Origin: Candidatus Kapaibacterium sp.
GTDB lineage: Bacteria > Bacteroidota > Ignavibacteria > Kapaibacteriales > UBA2268
Assembly (NCBI GenBank): GCA_938031175.1
Contig: CALHGZ010000009.1
Coordinates: 1-64,000 of the forward strand
DNA length: 64,000 nucleotides
Direction: 5' to 3'
A model generated the notes under the pieces. It was not told the DNA's origin and ran no database searches. It saw only the letters and a list, made by a program, of their open reading frames with translations. Shown here piece by piece: positions 25,441 to 33,253 of this stretch. Made by a program: the position numbers and the translations under genes. Within the stretch, counting starts at the first letter, position 1; each line of letters starts with the position of its first letter.

Positions 25441-25863
25441 ATGAGAGCTAGAAAAAAGGGAGCCATCAAAAAGAAATATTATTTCGAAGCGGAGTTATTT
25501 CCAGCATCCGTTCCATTGTCACTATCAAAGTTTGAACCGACATTGCAACAAATTGATCTGACAAATGTTTTGGCACCTCAGTCTAAAAATATCTACCTCG
25601 TGAAAGTTAACGGTGAAAGTATGATTGATGAGCATATTTACGATGGGGATATTCTCATTGTGGATAAAAATGAAGTGCCTAAGGATGGGTCAATAGTTAT
25701 CGCCGCTTTAAACGGAGAATTAACAGTAAAAACCTTTAGGATGATAGAGGGCAAACCTTATCTTTTCTCTGCGAATAAAAAGTTTTTGCCAATTGAAATA
25801 GGTGATTTAATGCAATTCGAAATACAAGGGGTTGTAAAACACGTAATTAAAAATCTTGTTTAA
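25441..25863 (+). CDS. UmuD-like protease with intact Ser-Lys dyad but Val-Pro at the cleavage site
   Basis: This S24-family protein of 140 residues happens to number exactly like E. coli UmuD: VNGESM places Ser60, and GELTVK places Lys97. The downstream strands (YDGDILIVD, IQGVVKHVIKNLV) are typical. At residues 24-25, where UmuD has Cys-Gly, it has Val-Pro (ASVPLS); a Pro after the scissile bond would normally block cleavage. The N-terminus is unusually basic (MRARKKGAIKKKYY). It should be an active peptidase unable to process itself. Its partner with an A-G site but no Ser lies directly upstream. Its stop overlaps the stop of the convergent dinB by 4 bases. Confidence 0.87.
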   Translation: MRARKKGAIKKKYYFEAELFPASVPLSLSKFEPTLQQIDLTNVLAPQSKNIYLVKVNGESMIDEHIYDGDILIVDKNEVPKDGSIVIAALNGELTVKTFRMIEGKPYLFSANKKFLPIEIGDLMQFEIQGVVKHVIKNLV

Positions 25864-26939
25864 AAATCAAGGCTTAGCTGGCTGGTTAATTTATCATCTT
25901 CATTCTTCAATGTGGAAAGTTGTAAACCTAGTAGTCTTACCGGTTTGACTGGTGCAACTGGAGTAAACAAAAGTTCTTTTGCTATTGTAAATAGTTCGTA
26001 TTCTGGATTAATAAGAAAATTAAAGGTTTTACTTCTTGTTTTGGTTTCAAAGTCGGAATAGCGGATTTTTAATGTTACAGTTTTGCCACGAAGATTTCTT
26101 TTTTTGATCCTATTAATCAAGATATCACATATACTTTTCAAAGCCTCGAGTAATTCATCCAGCTCAATTATGTCTTCGTCGAAAGTTCTTTCCGCACCTA
26201 TTGATTTTCGTTCATATTCAATTGTAACCGGACTAAACCATTGATTCCTAATAACTTTATAGTAATAAATTCCTGTTTTGCCAAAGAATTTAGTTAATTC
26301 TTCGAGAGAGAATTTTTTTAAATCAGCACCATTATAAATTCCTAACTTGTGCATTTTTCTCTCAGTGACTTCACCTATATATGGTATTTTCCCTATGGGT
26401 AATTTATCAATGAATTTATCAGCTTTTTCAGGTGGAATAACCATTAATCCATCTGGCTTTTTATAGTCGGAAGCAATTTTAGCTAAAAATTTATTAAATG
26501 ACACTCCGGCAGAAGCAGTCAATTTTGTTTGCTTTTTTATTTCAGCCTTAATTAATTTAGCAATAGTTGTTGCTGAAGGGATATTTTTTTTGTTTTGTGT
26601 AACGTCGAGATATGCTTCATCGAGAGACATAGGTTCGACAAGGTCAGTATATTCAAAGAAAATATTCATAATTTGCAGTGAAACTTCCCTATATACATCG
26701 AAACGTGGTTTTACAAATATTAATTGCGGGCATTTTTTCATTGCAATTACAGAGGGCATAGCTGAATAAATTCCGTATTTTCGGGCTTCATAGCTAGAGG
26801 CAGCTACAACACTTCTCCGCTCGGGATAACCAACAGCAACGGGTTTTCCTCTTAATTCTGGATGGTCTCTTTGCTCAATGGATGCAAAAAAAGCATCCAT
26901 ATCAATATGGATTATCTTATGACTATAAAGGTCATCCAA
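25860..26939 (-). CDS. dinB: DNA polymerase IV (DinB, Y-family)
   Basis: This translesion polymerase has 359 residues. Y-family motifs are HIDMDAFFASIEQ (11-23, first metal Asp), AASSYEARKYGI (about 46-57), and SLDEAYLDVT near 102-111 (catalytic Asp-Glu). The helix-hairpin-helix thumb region lies near 170-205 and the little-finger domain after about 235. The extreme C-terminus QLSLDF is a sliding-clamp-binding motif. It ends tail-to-tail with the second umuD-like gene (4-base overlap). It is downstream of the ADP-forming synthetase gene with 13 bases between, so it may be co-transcribed with housekeeping genes. No umuC is in the window, so this polymerase could be the partner of the UmuD-like pair. 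Confidence 0.95.
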   Translation of the reverse strand: MDDLYSHKIIHIDMDAFFASIEQRDHPELRGKPVAVGYPERRSVVAASSYEARKYGIYSAMPSVIAMKKCPQLIFVKPRFDVYREVSLQIMNIFFEYTDLVEPMSLDEAYLDVTQNKKNIPSATTIAKLIKAEIKKQTKLTASAGVSFNKFLAKIASDYKKPDGLMVIPPEKADKFIDKLPIGKIPYIGEVTERKMHKLGIYNGADLKKFSLEELTKFFGKTGIYYYKVIRNQWFSPVTIEYERKSIGAERTFDEDIIELDELLEALKSICDILINRIKKRNLRGKTVTLKIRYSDFETKTRSKTFNFLINPEYELFTIAKELLFTPVAPVKPVRLLGLQLSTLKNEDDKLTSQLSLDF

Positions 26940-26952
26940 TGAATTAATAGAT

Positions 26953-29010
26953 TTATAATTTTTTAACTTTTATTCTTGCATCGACTGTAATGATATTATT
27001 CCCTCGTGCGATTAATGGGTTTAAATCAAGTTCAATTATTTCGGGGGCTATTTGCAAAAGTGCAGAGGTACGATTGATTAGTTCAGCCCAACGATTTTCG
27101 TCAATGGGTTCCATACCTCTAATCCCTTTAACAATATCATAAGCATTTAACTTTCTAATCATTGATAAGCCTTCTTCAATTGACACAGGAGTAAGAGACG
27201 CTGAAAAATCTTTCATAATTTCGATGAAAATACCACCAAGTCCAGTAAGTATTATGTGACCAAAATTTTTTTCATATTTTGCACCTATAAATATTTCAGT
27301 GCCTGAATACATTGGCTGTAATAAAATAGCCCGTACTTTCGGTAGCTTTAATAATTTATTGAAGTTAATTTCTACTTCATCAGCTCCTTTAATATTTGTA
27401 ACAACTCCACCTATATCAGTTTTATGTATAGGTCCAACAACTTTCATAACTAATGGGTATCCAAGTTTTTCGGCTTCGACTAAAGCATCATCGAGATTAT
27501 GCACAACTGATTCTTTTGCGATTGGAATACCAGCGATATTGAGCAATTCATTAGAGGTTTGTGGACTAAGGAAACCATAAACTGAATTTTCAATAATTTT
27601 ACGAATTCCTTTTGAATCAATTTCGGGTAGAACTCCGTTTTCAAAGGGTTTATTGCTATTAAGAACTTTTGCTAATGCTGTACCGGTTAATACCTCATCA
27701 AAAAAGCATATATTTCCTAGATCTTTAAAATATTCAATTGCTTCGTGTGCTTGTATTACAGAAGGTAGGACAGAATATATCGGTTTTTTTGCAATTTTTA
27801 TTTTTTTGTCGAGAACTTTATAGGCATCTTTTACATCATATAAACCGGGAGTGCCAAATATAACAACTGAAGCATCAATATTATCAAATTTATTATCAAC
27901 ATAATCGAGAATTAAACCAAGTTGCTCGGGCGTACCGGTTGCAAGAAAATCAATTGGATTGGCTACTGAGGAGCCTGGATGTAATTTTTTTTGTAGTTCA
28001 TTTGCAATATTGCCTTCAATTAATGGAGTTGAGATTCCATTTTTATTTAAAACATCAACCAACATAACACCTGGACCACCGGCATGAGTAACAACTGCAA
28101 TATTTTTTCCTAAAGGTATTTTGTTCATTAATATACCAGCGGTATAAACCATATCAGTACGACCGTAGCATCTGATAATTCCGGCTTTGCTAAATAATGC
28201 GTCCACAGCAGTATCGGAACCAGCTAAAGCACCAGTGTGAGAAGAAACAGCTCTTGAACCTGCTTCTGTGGTGCCTGCTTTAATTGCAATAATTTTGCAT
28301 CCTTTTTTTACAAGGGAACGTGAATGATGAAGGAACAAGTCAGGCTTATTAATTTGTTCGAGGTAAATCAATTTGACTTTTGAGCTTTTACCTTCTATAT
28401 AATTTTCATCCCAGAATTTTAGGATTTCCTCAACTCCAATCCAAGCACTGTTTCCGACTGAGTATATAGAAGAAAATTTAAGTCCCATCTGGATAGCAGT
28501 TTCAAGGATGAAAACAGCAGTAGCTCCGGAACCAGTTACAAAATCACATCCGAGTGGATCCAATTTAGGTATAGGACCGGCAAAGACACCGGCGTAATTT
28601 GTATTGATAATTCCTATACAATTCGGACCAATCATCGTTGCATTGTTATCTCTGACTAAATTGACTAATTTCTTTTCTAATTCCTTGCCTTCTTTTCCGG
28701 TTTCGCTAAAGCCGGCGGATAAAACAATAAAAGCTTTTGTGTTTTTATATTTTACGAGATATTCCATAGCTTCCGGTATGAATTTTGCGGCTATTGCAAA
28801 AATAGCCAAATCTGTATCATCTACCTCTGCAACAGAGGAGAAGCATTGAATACCTTGCACCATTTTTTCTTTTGGGTTTATTGCTTTCAAAACTCCTTTG
28901 TAACCGCCATCGATAAGATTTTTAATTATTTTACCGCCAGGTTTTGTTAAATCATTTGAAGCACCTACTACAACAATACTTTTGGGGTCTAATAACTCAC
29001 GATTAATCAT
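26953..29010 (-). CDS. Acetate/acyl-CoA ligase (ADP-forming), fused alpha-beta subunits
   Basis: This is an NDP-forming acyl-CoA synthetase of 685 residues. The CoA-binding Rossmann domain starts with KSIVVVGASNDLTKPGG (9-25). IGPNCIGI (near 127) and VTGSGATAVF follow. SSHTGALAGS near residue 255 carries the phosphorylated His. The ATP-grasp part (about 470-685) shows GYPLVMKVVGPIHKTDIGGV and LTGLGGIF. Such enzymes convert acetyl-CoA, ADP and phosphate to acetate, CoA and ATP (substrate-level phosphorylation), or act on other acyl groups. Both subunits are fused in the alpha-beta order. It sits in a leftward block between the TOPRIM gene and dinB. sucD near 41 kb is a distinct relative. Confidence 0.9.
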   Translation of the reverse strand: MINRELLDPKSIVVVGASNDLTKPGGKIIKNLIDGGYKGVLKAINPKEKMVQGIQCFSSVAEVDDTDLAIFAIAAKFIPEAMEYLVKYKNTKAFIVLSAGFSETGKEGKELEKKLVNLVRDNNATMIGPNCIGIINTNYAGVFAGPIPKLDPLGCDFVTGSGATAVFILETAIQMGLKFSSIYSVGNSAWIGVEEILKFWDENYIEGKSSKVKLIYLEQINKPDLFLHHSRSLVKKGCKIIAIKAGTTEAGSRAVSSHTGALAGSDTAVDALFSKAGIIRCYGRTDMVYTAGILMNKIPLGKNIAVVTHAGGPGVMLVDVLNKNGISTPLIEGNIANELQKKLHPGSSVANPIDFLATGTPEQLGLILDYVDNKFDNIDASVVIFGTPGLYDVKDAYKVLDKKIKIAKKPIYSVLPSVIQAHEAIEYFKDLGNICFFDEVLTGTALAKVLNSNKPFENGVLPEIDSKGIRKIIENSVYGFLSPQTSNELLNIAGIPIAKESVVHNLDDALVEAEKLGYPLVMKVVGPIHKTDIGGVVTNIKGADEVEINFNKLLKLPKVRAILLQPMYSGTEIFIGAKYEKNFGHIILTGLGGIFIEIMKDFSASLTPVSIEEGLSMIRKLNAYDIVKGIRGMEPIDENRWAELINRTSALLQIAPEIIELDLNPLIARGNNIITVDARIKVKKL

Positions 29011-29047
29011 ATTTATTCCTGTTAATATTGATAATATATTCTAAACA

Positions 29048-29572
29048 TTAGTGAATATACTCATTATAAAAATATGAAAAAGATTTATTTTTTTGTTTTG
29101 CTTTTTCAATTACATATAATTTTATTATTTCGTAGATAAAATCAATACGTGAGTTAAAACGACCATGGTACAAGCGGTTGAAATCTTCCTTGCTTAGATT
29201 GTCTGTATTTGTGAAATAATTTATATGTAGTGTTTCAGATGCAGTTTCATCCAAGCCTGCAAGGTACCAGCTCTCAATTTCTAGGACAACAATTATAATA
29301 TTTTCTTTTGCAAGTTGTTCAAATTTTTCGGAAAGCTTTTCTTTTTTTTGTTTAATGCTCAGGTATTCGTCTTTATCTGCGAAAAAAAGGTAATCAAAAT
29401 TTAGTGTTCTTATGCTCAATAAAAAAAGATTGACCTTATCTTTTTTCATTTGGGCATATTTGATTATCTCTATATTTTTATAATATTTACTTAAAATTGG
29501 AGTGATTAACTTTCGGAAAAAAATTTCATCATCATTACCTTCGACAAATAGATAAATTTTTTCTTTCGGCAT
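29048..29572 (-). CDS. TOPRIM-fold protein (DUF4276/DUF4435-like), partner of the adjacent ATPase
   Basis: This protein of 174 residues has TOPRIM-like features. LFVEGNDDEIFF places the conserved Glu at residue 11. FADKDEY gives the acidic D-x-D at residues 66 and 68. VLEIESWYLAG near 95-105 is a motif seen in the DUF4276/RloB-like families. These residues would bind a metal for nuclease activity. It starts one base after the stop of the upstream ATPase gene, so the two are translationally coupled. ATPase/TOPRIM pairs of this type occur in anti-phage systems (PARIS AriA/AriB, AbiL, OLD when fused). Its small size and weak similarity prevent assignment to one named system. Confidence 0.72.
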   Translation of the reverse strand: MPKEKIYLFVEGNDDEIFFRKLITPILSKYYKNIEIIKYAQMKKDKVNLFLLSIRTLNFDYLFFADKDEYLSIKQKKEKLSEKFEQLAKENIIIVVLEIESWYLAGLDETASETLHINYFTNTDNLSKEDFNRLYHGRFNSRIDFIYEIIKLYVIEKAKQKNKSFSYFYNEYIH

Positions 29573-29573
29573 A

Positions 29574-30839
29574 TTATAATTTCAATAAGTTATTGACGTA
29601 TAGCTCTTCTATCCCAATTTCATTTTTTAAGAAAACTTTTATTTGTTCAATTTCAGCAGGACGGTCAATAGTTGAAAATCCTCTTTCATTTCGTGAAATA
29701 AGCAAGAGGTTTTCAATATCAGCGTGTTTTACTGCTTCGGGATTATGGGTGCTGATAATAATTTGTTTGTTGGAGGATGCATCACGCATCATATCTATAA
29801 TTTTTGATATGAGATATGGATGTATCCGCCGCTCTGGTTCTTCGAATATTGCGCAAGGTTTATTTTCAAAGTAAATAGCAATAATTAATGCAATTATGAA
29901 TATTGTTCCATCCGAAATCATTGAGGACGGTATGAATTGGCCTTTAGCAAAGGATTCTTCGATTAGAAATTGTAAATATTTATCTAAAAAACTTTTGACC
30001 TCAATATTTTCAATAAGAGGTAAGACATTATTTACTAAATTAAAAAATGCACGCCTTTTTTCGATATCCGATAAAATTTTCCGCAGTACAATAGCTAAAT
30101 TTTCACCATTTTCTTCCAGTTCAGCTTTGCCTAAGAATTGTGTGGCTTTTTTTGGCAATCTTGTATCAAAATCGTACATTGAAATATTTTTCATAAAGTA
30201 GGCAATTTTCTCGAAAGGGAAGGTATATATCAAAGGCGATTCAATAATTAATGATTTATGTATCCTCTCATTTAGAAATTTTTGCATATCTGGAAGAGTA
30301 GGAAAGAGTTCATTTGCTTCTATCTTTTTGAGTTTGCTTTTGAAATTTATTTCATAGCTGTTTTTTAAGAGATTGATATATAGATTGGCAGTTCCGTAAT
30401 CAAAAGTCTTATTATCTTTTTTATATTCAATGAAGTGTAAGCCTGCTGTAAGCTCATCTTTAATGACATAATACGTATTATTTTTAAGATTTAGTTTTAT
30501 TTTAAAAGTATAATAGAAATTTTTGAGCTTAGCCTCTAATATTCCGATTTTGGTATTTCTTTTGATTCCATATTCCTTTAAAATATCAAATTTTAGGCCG
30601 AGTCCAACGATATTATTTCCTCTTTTCAAGTTGATATTTCTTAAATATTCATTACCTCCTTGAAGTGAGATAGCATTTTCCAAACCGAATTGGCTAATAT
30701 CTCTAATGAATTTAAATAGTTGCAATAGGTTAGATTTACCAGCGGCGTTAGCTCCTATTAATACATTAAATTTGCGCAGCTTTATATTGGCACGATGGAA
30801 ACTTTTGAAATTAGATATGCTTAATTGCGATATATACAT
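29574..30839 (-). CDS. ABC-type/OLD-like AAA ATPase (AAA_15/AAA_21)
   Basis: This protein of 421 residues has an SMC/ABC-like ATPase core split by a central insertion. The start ISQLSISNFKSFHRANIKL is the typical 'NFKS' strand. Walker A is GANAAGKS (29-36). MISDGT near 308 is the ABC-like signature, CAIFEEPERRIHP near 330-342 is Walker B with the catalytic Glu, and IISTHNPEAV is the switch His. This matches stand-alone OLD-family ATPases (COG4637/COG1106-like). The TOPRIM protein encoded one base downstream would complete an OLD-like nuclease complex in two chains. The gene begins 14 bases after the metG stop, which places a probable defence module inside a tRNA-synthetase operon. Confidence 0.82.
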   Translation of the reverse strand: MYISQLSISNFKSFHRANIKLRKFNVLIGANAAGKSNLLQLFKFIRDISQFGLENAISLQGGNEYLRNINLKRGNNIVGLGLKFDILKEYGIKRNTKIGILEAKLKNFYYTFKIKLNLKNNTYYVIKDELTAGLHFIEYKKDNKTFDYGTANLYINLLKNSYEINFKSKLKKIEANELFPTLPDMQKFLNERIHKSLIIESPLIYTFPFEKIAYFMKNISMYDFDTRLPKKATQFLGKAELEENGENLAIVLRKILSDIEKRRAFFNLVNNVLPLIENIEVKSFLDKYLQFLIEESFAKGQFIPSSMISDGTIFIIALIIAIYFENKPCAIFEEPERRIHPYLISKIIDMMRDASSNKQIIISTHNPEAVKHADIENLLLISRNERGFSTIDRPAEIEQIKVFLKNEIGIEELYVNNLLKL

Positions 30840-30853
30840 ATATATTCAGTATT

Positions 30854-33007
30854 TTATCTTACGTCAGCACCGGAATCAATATCAGATCTGTCAGGTACAA
30901 TAAGTGCTAATTTGCCGTTTTGCGTATTAGCAGCTAATAGCATTCCTTCAGAGATCTCTCCCATTAATTTTGTGGGCTTCAAATTTGCTACGACAACGAT
31001 TATTTTCCCAATCAATTCATTTATAGAATAATGTTCGGCAATTCCTGCAACAATTTGTCGCTTTGAGCCTTCAATTTCAATCTCTAACTTAAGCAATTTT
31101 TTTGCTTTTGGTAATTTTTCGGCTTTAATGATTTTAGCAGTTTTTAGTTGTATTTTAGAAAATTCATCGATTGTAATTAGATTATTGTTTTTTTCTGAAT
31201 CACCAGCTAATTTCTTAATTTGTTCTTCGATTGTTTGATCTTCGATCCGTGCAAACAATATTTTTGGGGCTTGTAATGAATGTCCTTCAGGAAGTTTGAA
31301 TTCTAATGCAGTACTCCAAATATCCTTGCCGGGTACATAGGAATTAACTCCGCCGGTATAATCGGGAATAGCTATTAATTTGTTGATTTTACTGCAAGTA
31401 AAAGGAATTACTGGAGTAAAAACGATTGATAAAGTTCTGATAAGTTGTGCTGATATAAAAAGTGATTTAGCGCACCTTGCTTTGTCATTTTTAAAAGTTT
31501 GCCAAGGCTCTTCGTCGTTAAAATATTTATTGGCGGCTCGGGCTACATTCATTGTCTCAGTTATAGCATCACGAAAACGAAAATTAGAATAATTTTTAGA
31601 TATATTAAAAAAGCAGGTTTTAAGTGTATCAATTAGTTGAATTTCGTTTTCATTCAAGAAGCCCTTCTTTTTATTTAAATCATTATTATCTAAATGAATA
31701 ATTTCGTTCCATATTTCAGGTAATTTTTTATCTTTTTCATCAAGGACAGGAACTTTGCCATCGAAATTTTTATGAATAAATTGGAGTGTTCTATTTATGA
31801 AATTACCTAAAATGTTTGCTAATTCATTGTTGTTACGATTCTGAAAATCTTTCCATGTAAAATCAGAATCCCTGGTTTCAGGTAAATTCATTGCTAAAGT
31901 ATAACGTAAGGAATCAACATAATCAGGGAATTCATTTAAAAAATCTTTTAAATCAATGCTCCAATTTCGGGATTTTGAGAATTTTTGTCCTTCAAGATTT
32001 AAGAATTCGTTAGCTGGTACATTGTGGGGTAATATGTATCCATCATTTTTTGCATAAAGTAATGCGGGGAAAATGAGTGTATGGAATACAATGTTATCTT
32101 TACCGATAAAAGCAATATATTTAGTATCAGGATTTTGCCACCATTTTTTCCAATCCTCGGGATTTTTATCCTGATAATAATGCTTTGTTGCAGAAATATA
32201 ACCCAATACAGCTTCGAACCAAACGTACAGGACTTTTCCAGCAGTTTTTTCAGGAGCTAATTTATCTATGCCATCGAGTTTTATTCCCCAATTGAGGTCT
32301 CTTGTGATTGGACGTTCGCTAAGTCCTTGCTTAAGCCAGCTTCGGGATTGCTGTAAGACATTTTCTTTCCAATATGATGCTTTGCTTTCAATATAATCTT
32401 CCAAAAATTTTTGGAAATGATTGAATTGCATATACCAATGTATAGTTTTTTTAGCTATTGGTGGTTTGCCAGAGACTAGGCTTATAGGGTTTTTCAATTC
32501 GAGCTGATTATAGTAAGCTCCGCAATTGTCACATTGATCACCCCGAGCTTTTTCATATCCACAGTTTGGGCATGTACCCTCGACGTATCTATCAGGCAAG
32601 AACATTTTGGCATATTCATCATAGAATTGTTCTTCTTCACGTTCAACGAGATAGCCCTTTTGTAAAAAATCTTCAAAAAATTCACGTGCAGTGTGATGAT
32701 GCAAGTCGAGTGAAGTGCGGGAGTATATATCAAAGCTCATTCCAAATTTAGCAAAGGCGTTTTCATTCGCATGATGATATTTATCAATAATTTGTTTTGG
32801 TGTTACTTTCTCTTTTTCGGCAGCAATAGTAATTGCGACGCCGTGTTCATCAGAACCGCATACCCATAGTACATTTTCACCTTTCATTCTTAGATAGCGT
32901 ACAAATATATCCGCTGGTAAATAGGCACCAGCACAATGCCCCAGATGTAGATAACCATTTGCATAAGGTAAAGCTGAAGTTATTAGATAATTACTCATAT
33001 TACTCAA
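30854..33007 (-). CDS. metG: Methionine-tRNA ligase with C-terminal tRNA-binding domain
   Basis: This is a class I synthetase of 717 residues. The HIGH-type motif is LPYANGYLHLGH (14-25). Four cysteines of the zinc knuckle, CPNCGY...CDNCG, are near 144-160, and the KMSKS-type loop is KFSKS near 341. The anticodon-binding helical domain follows, and residues from about 615 to the end form an EMAPII/Trbp111-like OB domain (IVAGIAEHYSINELIGKIIVVVANLKP) that dimerises and binds tRNA. All parts are intact. A second ATG three codons in (32998) is an alternative start. It is the first gene of a leftward run continuing into the ATPase/TOPRIM pair. Confidence 0.96.
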   Translation of the reverse strand: MSNMSNYLITSALPYANGYLHLGHCAGAYLPADIFVRYLRMKGENVLWVCGSDEHGVAITIAAEKEKVTPKQIIDKYHHANENAFAKFGMSFDIYSRTSLDLHHHTAREFFEDFLQKGYLVEREEEQFYDEYAKMFLPDRYVEGTCPNCGYEKARGDQCDNCGAYYNQLELKNPISLVSGKPPIAKKTIHWYMQFNHFQKFLEDYIESKASYWKENVLQQSRSWLKQGLSERPITRDLNWGIKLDGIDKLAPEKTAGKVLYVWFEAVLGYISATKHYYQDKNPEDWKKWWQNPDTKYIAFIGKDNIVFHTLIFPALLYAKNDGYILPHNVPANEFLNLEGQKFSKSRNWSIDLKDFLNEFPDYVDSLRYTLAMNLPETRDSDFTWKDFQNRNNNELANILGNFINRTLQFIHKNFDGKVPVLDEKDKKLPEIWNEIIHLDNNDLNKKKGFLNENEIQLIDTLKTCFFNISKNYSNFRFRDAITETMNVARAANKYFNDEEPWQTFKNDKARCAKSLFISAQLIRTLSIVFTPVIPFTCSKINKLIAIPDYTGGVNSYVPGKDIWSTALEFKLPEGHSLQAPKILFARIEDQTIEEQIKKLAGDSEKNNNLITIDEFSKIQLKTAKIIKAEKLPKAKKLLKLEIEIEGSKRQIVAGIAEHYSINELIGKIIVVVANLKPTKLMGEISEGMLLAANTQNGKLALIVPDRSDIDSGADVR

Positions 33008-33253
33008 ATCTTTAACAGAAATAAAATATCAAAATTAATGATTATCAATTATTTAAAGAAAATAAATTTATTGAACTCGGGATATAATTATTATTTTTTG
33101 ATTATGAAAGAATTTGTATCTAAATGATATGAAAGCGATAATTATTATTTTAAAAAATTTGTTAATTCCGCGATAATGAATCTGGTGATATAAATATAAT
33201 CACTTAAATGGAGTTAAATGTTTTTAAATTTTTTGTAATCTATACAGTGCTAT

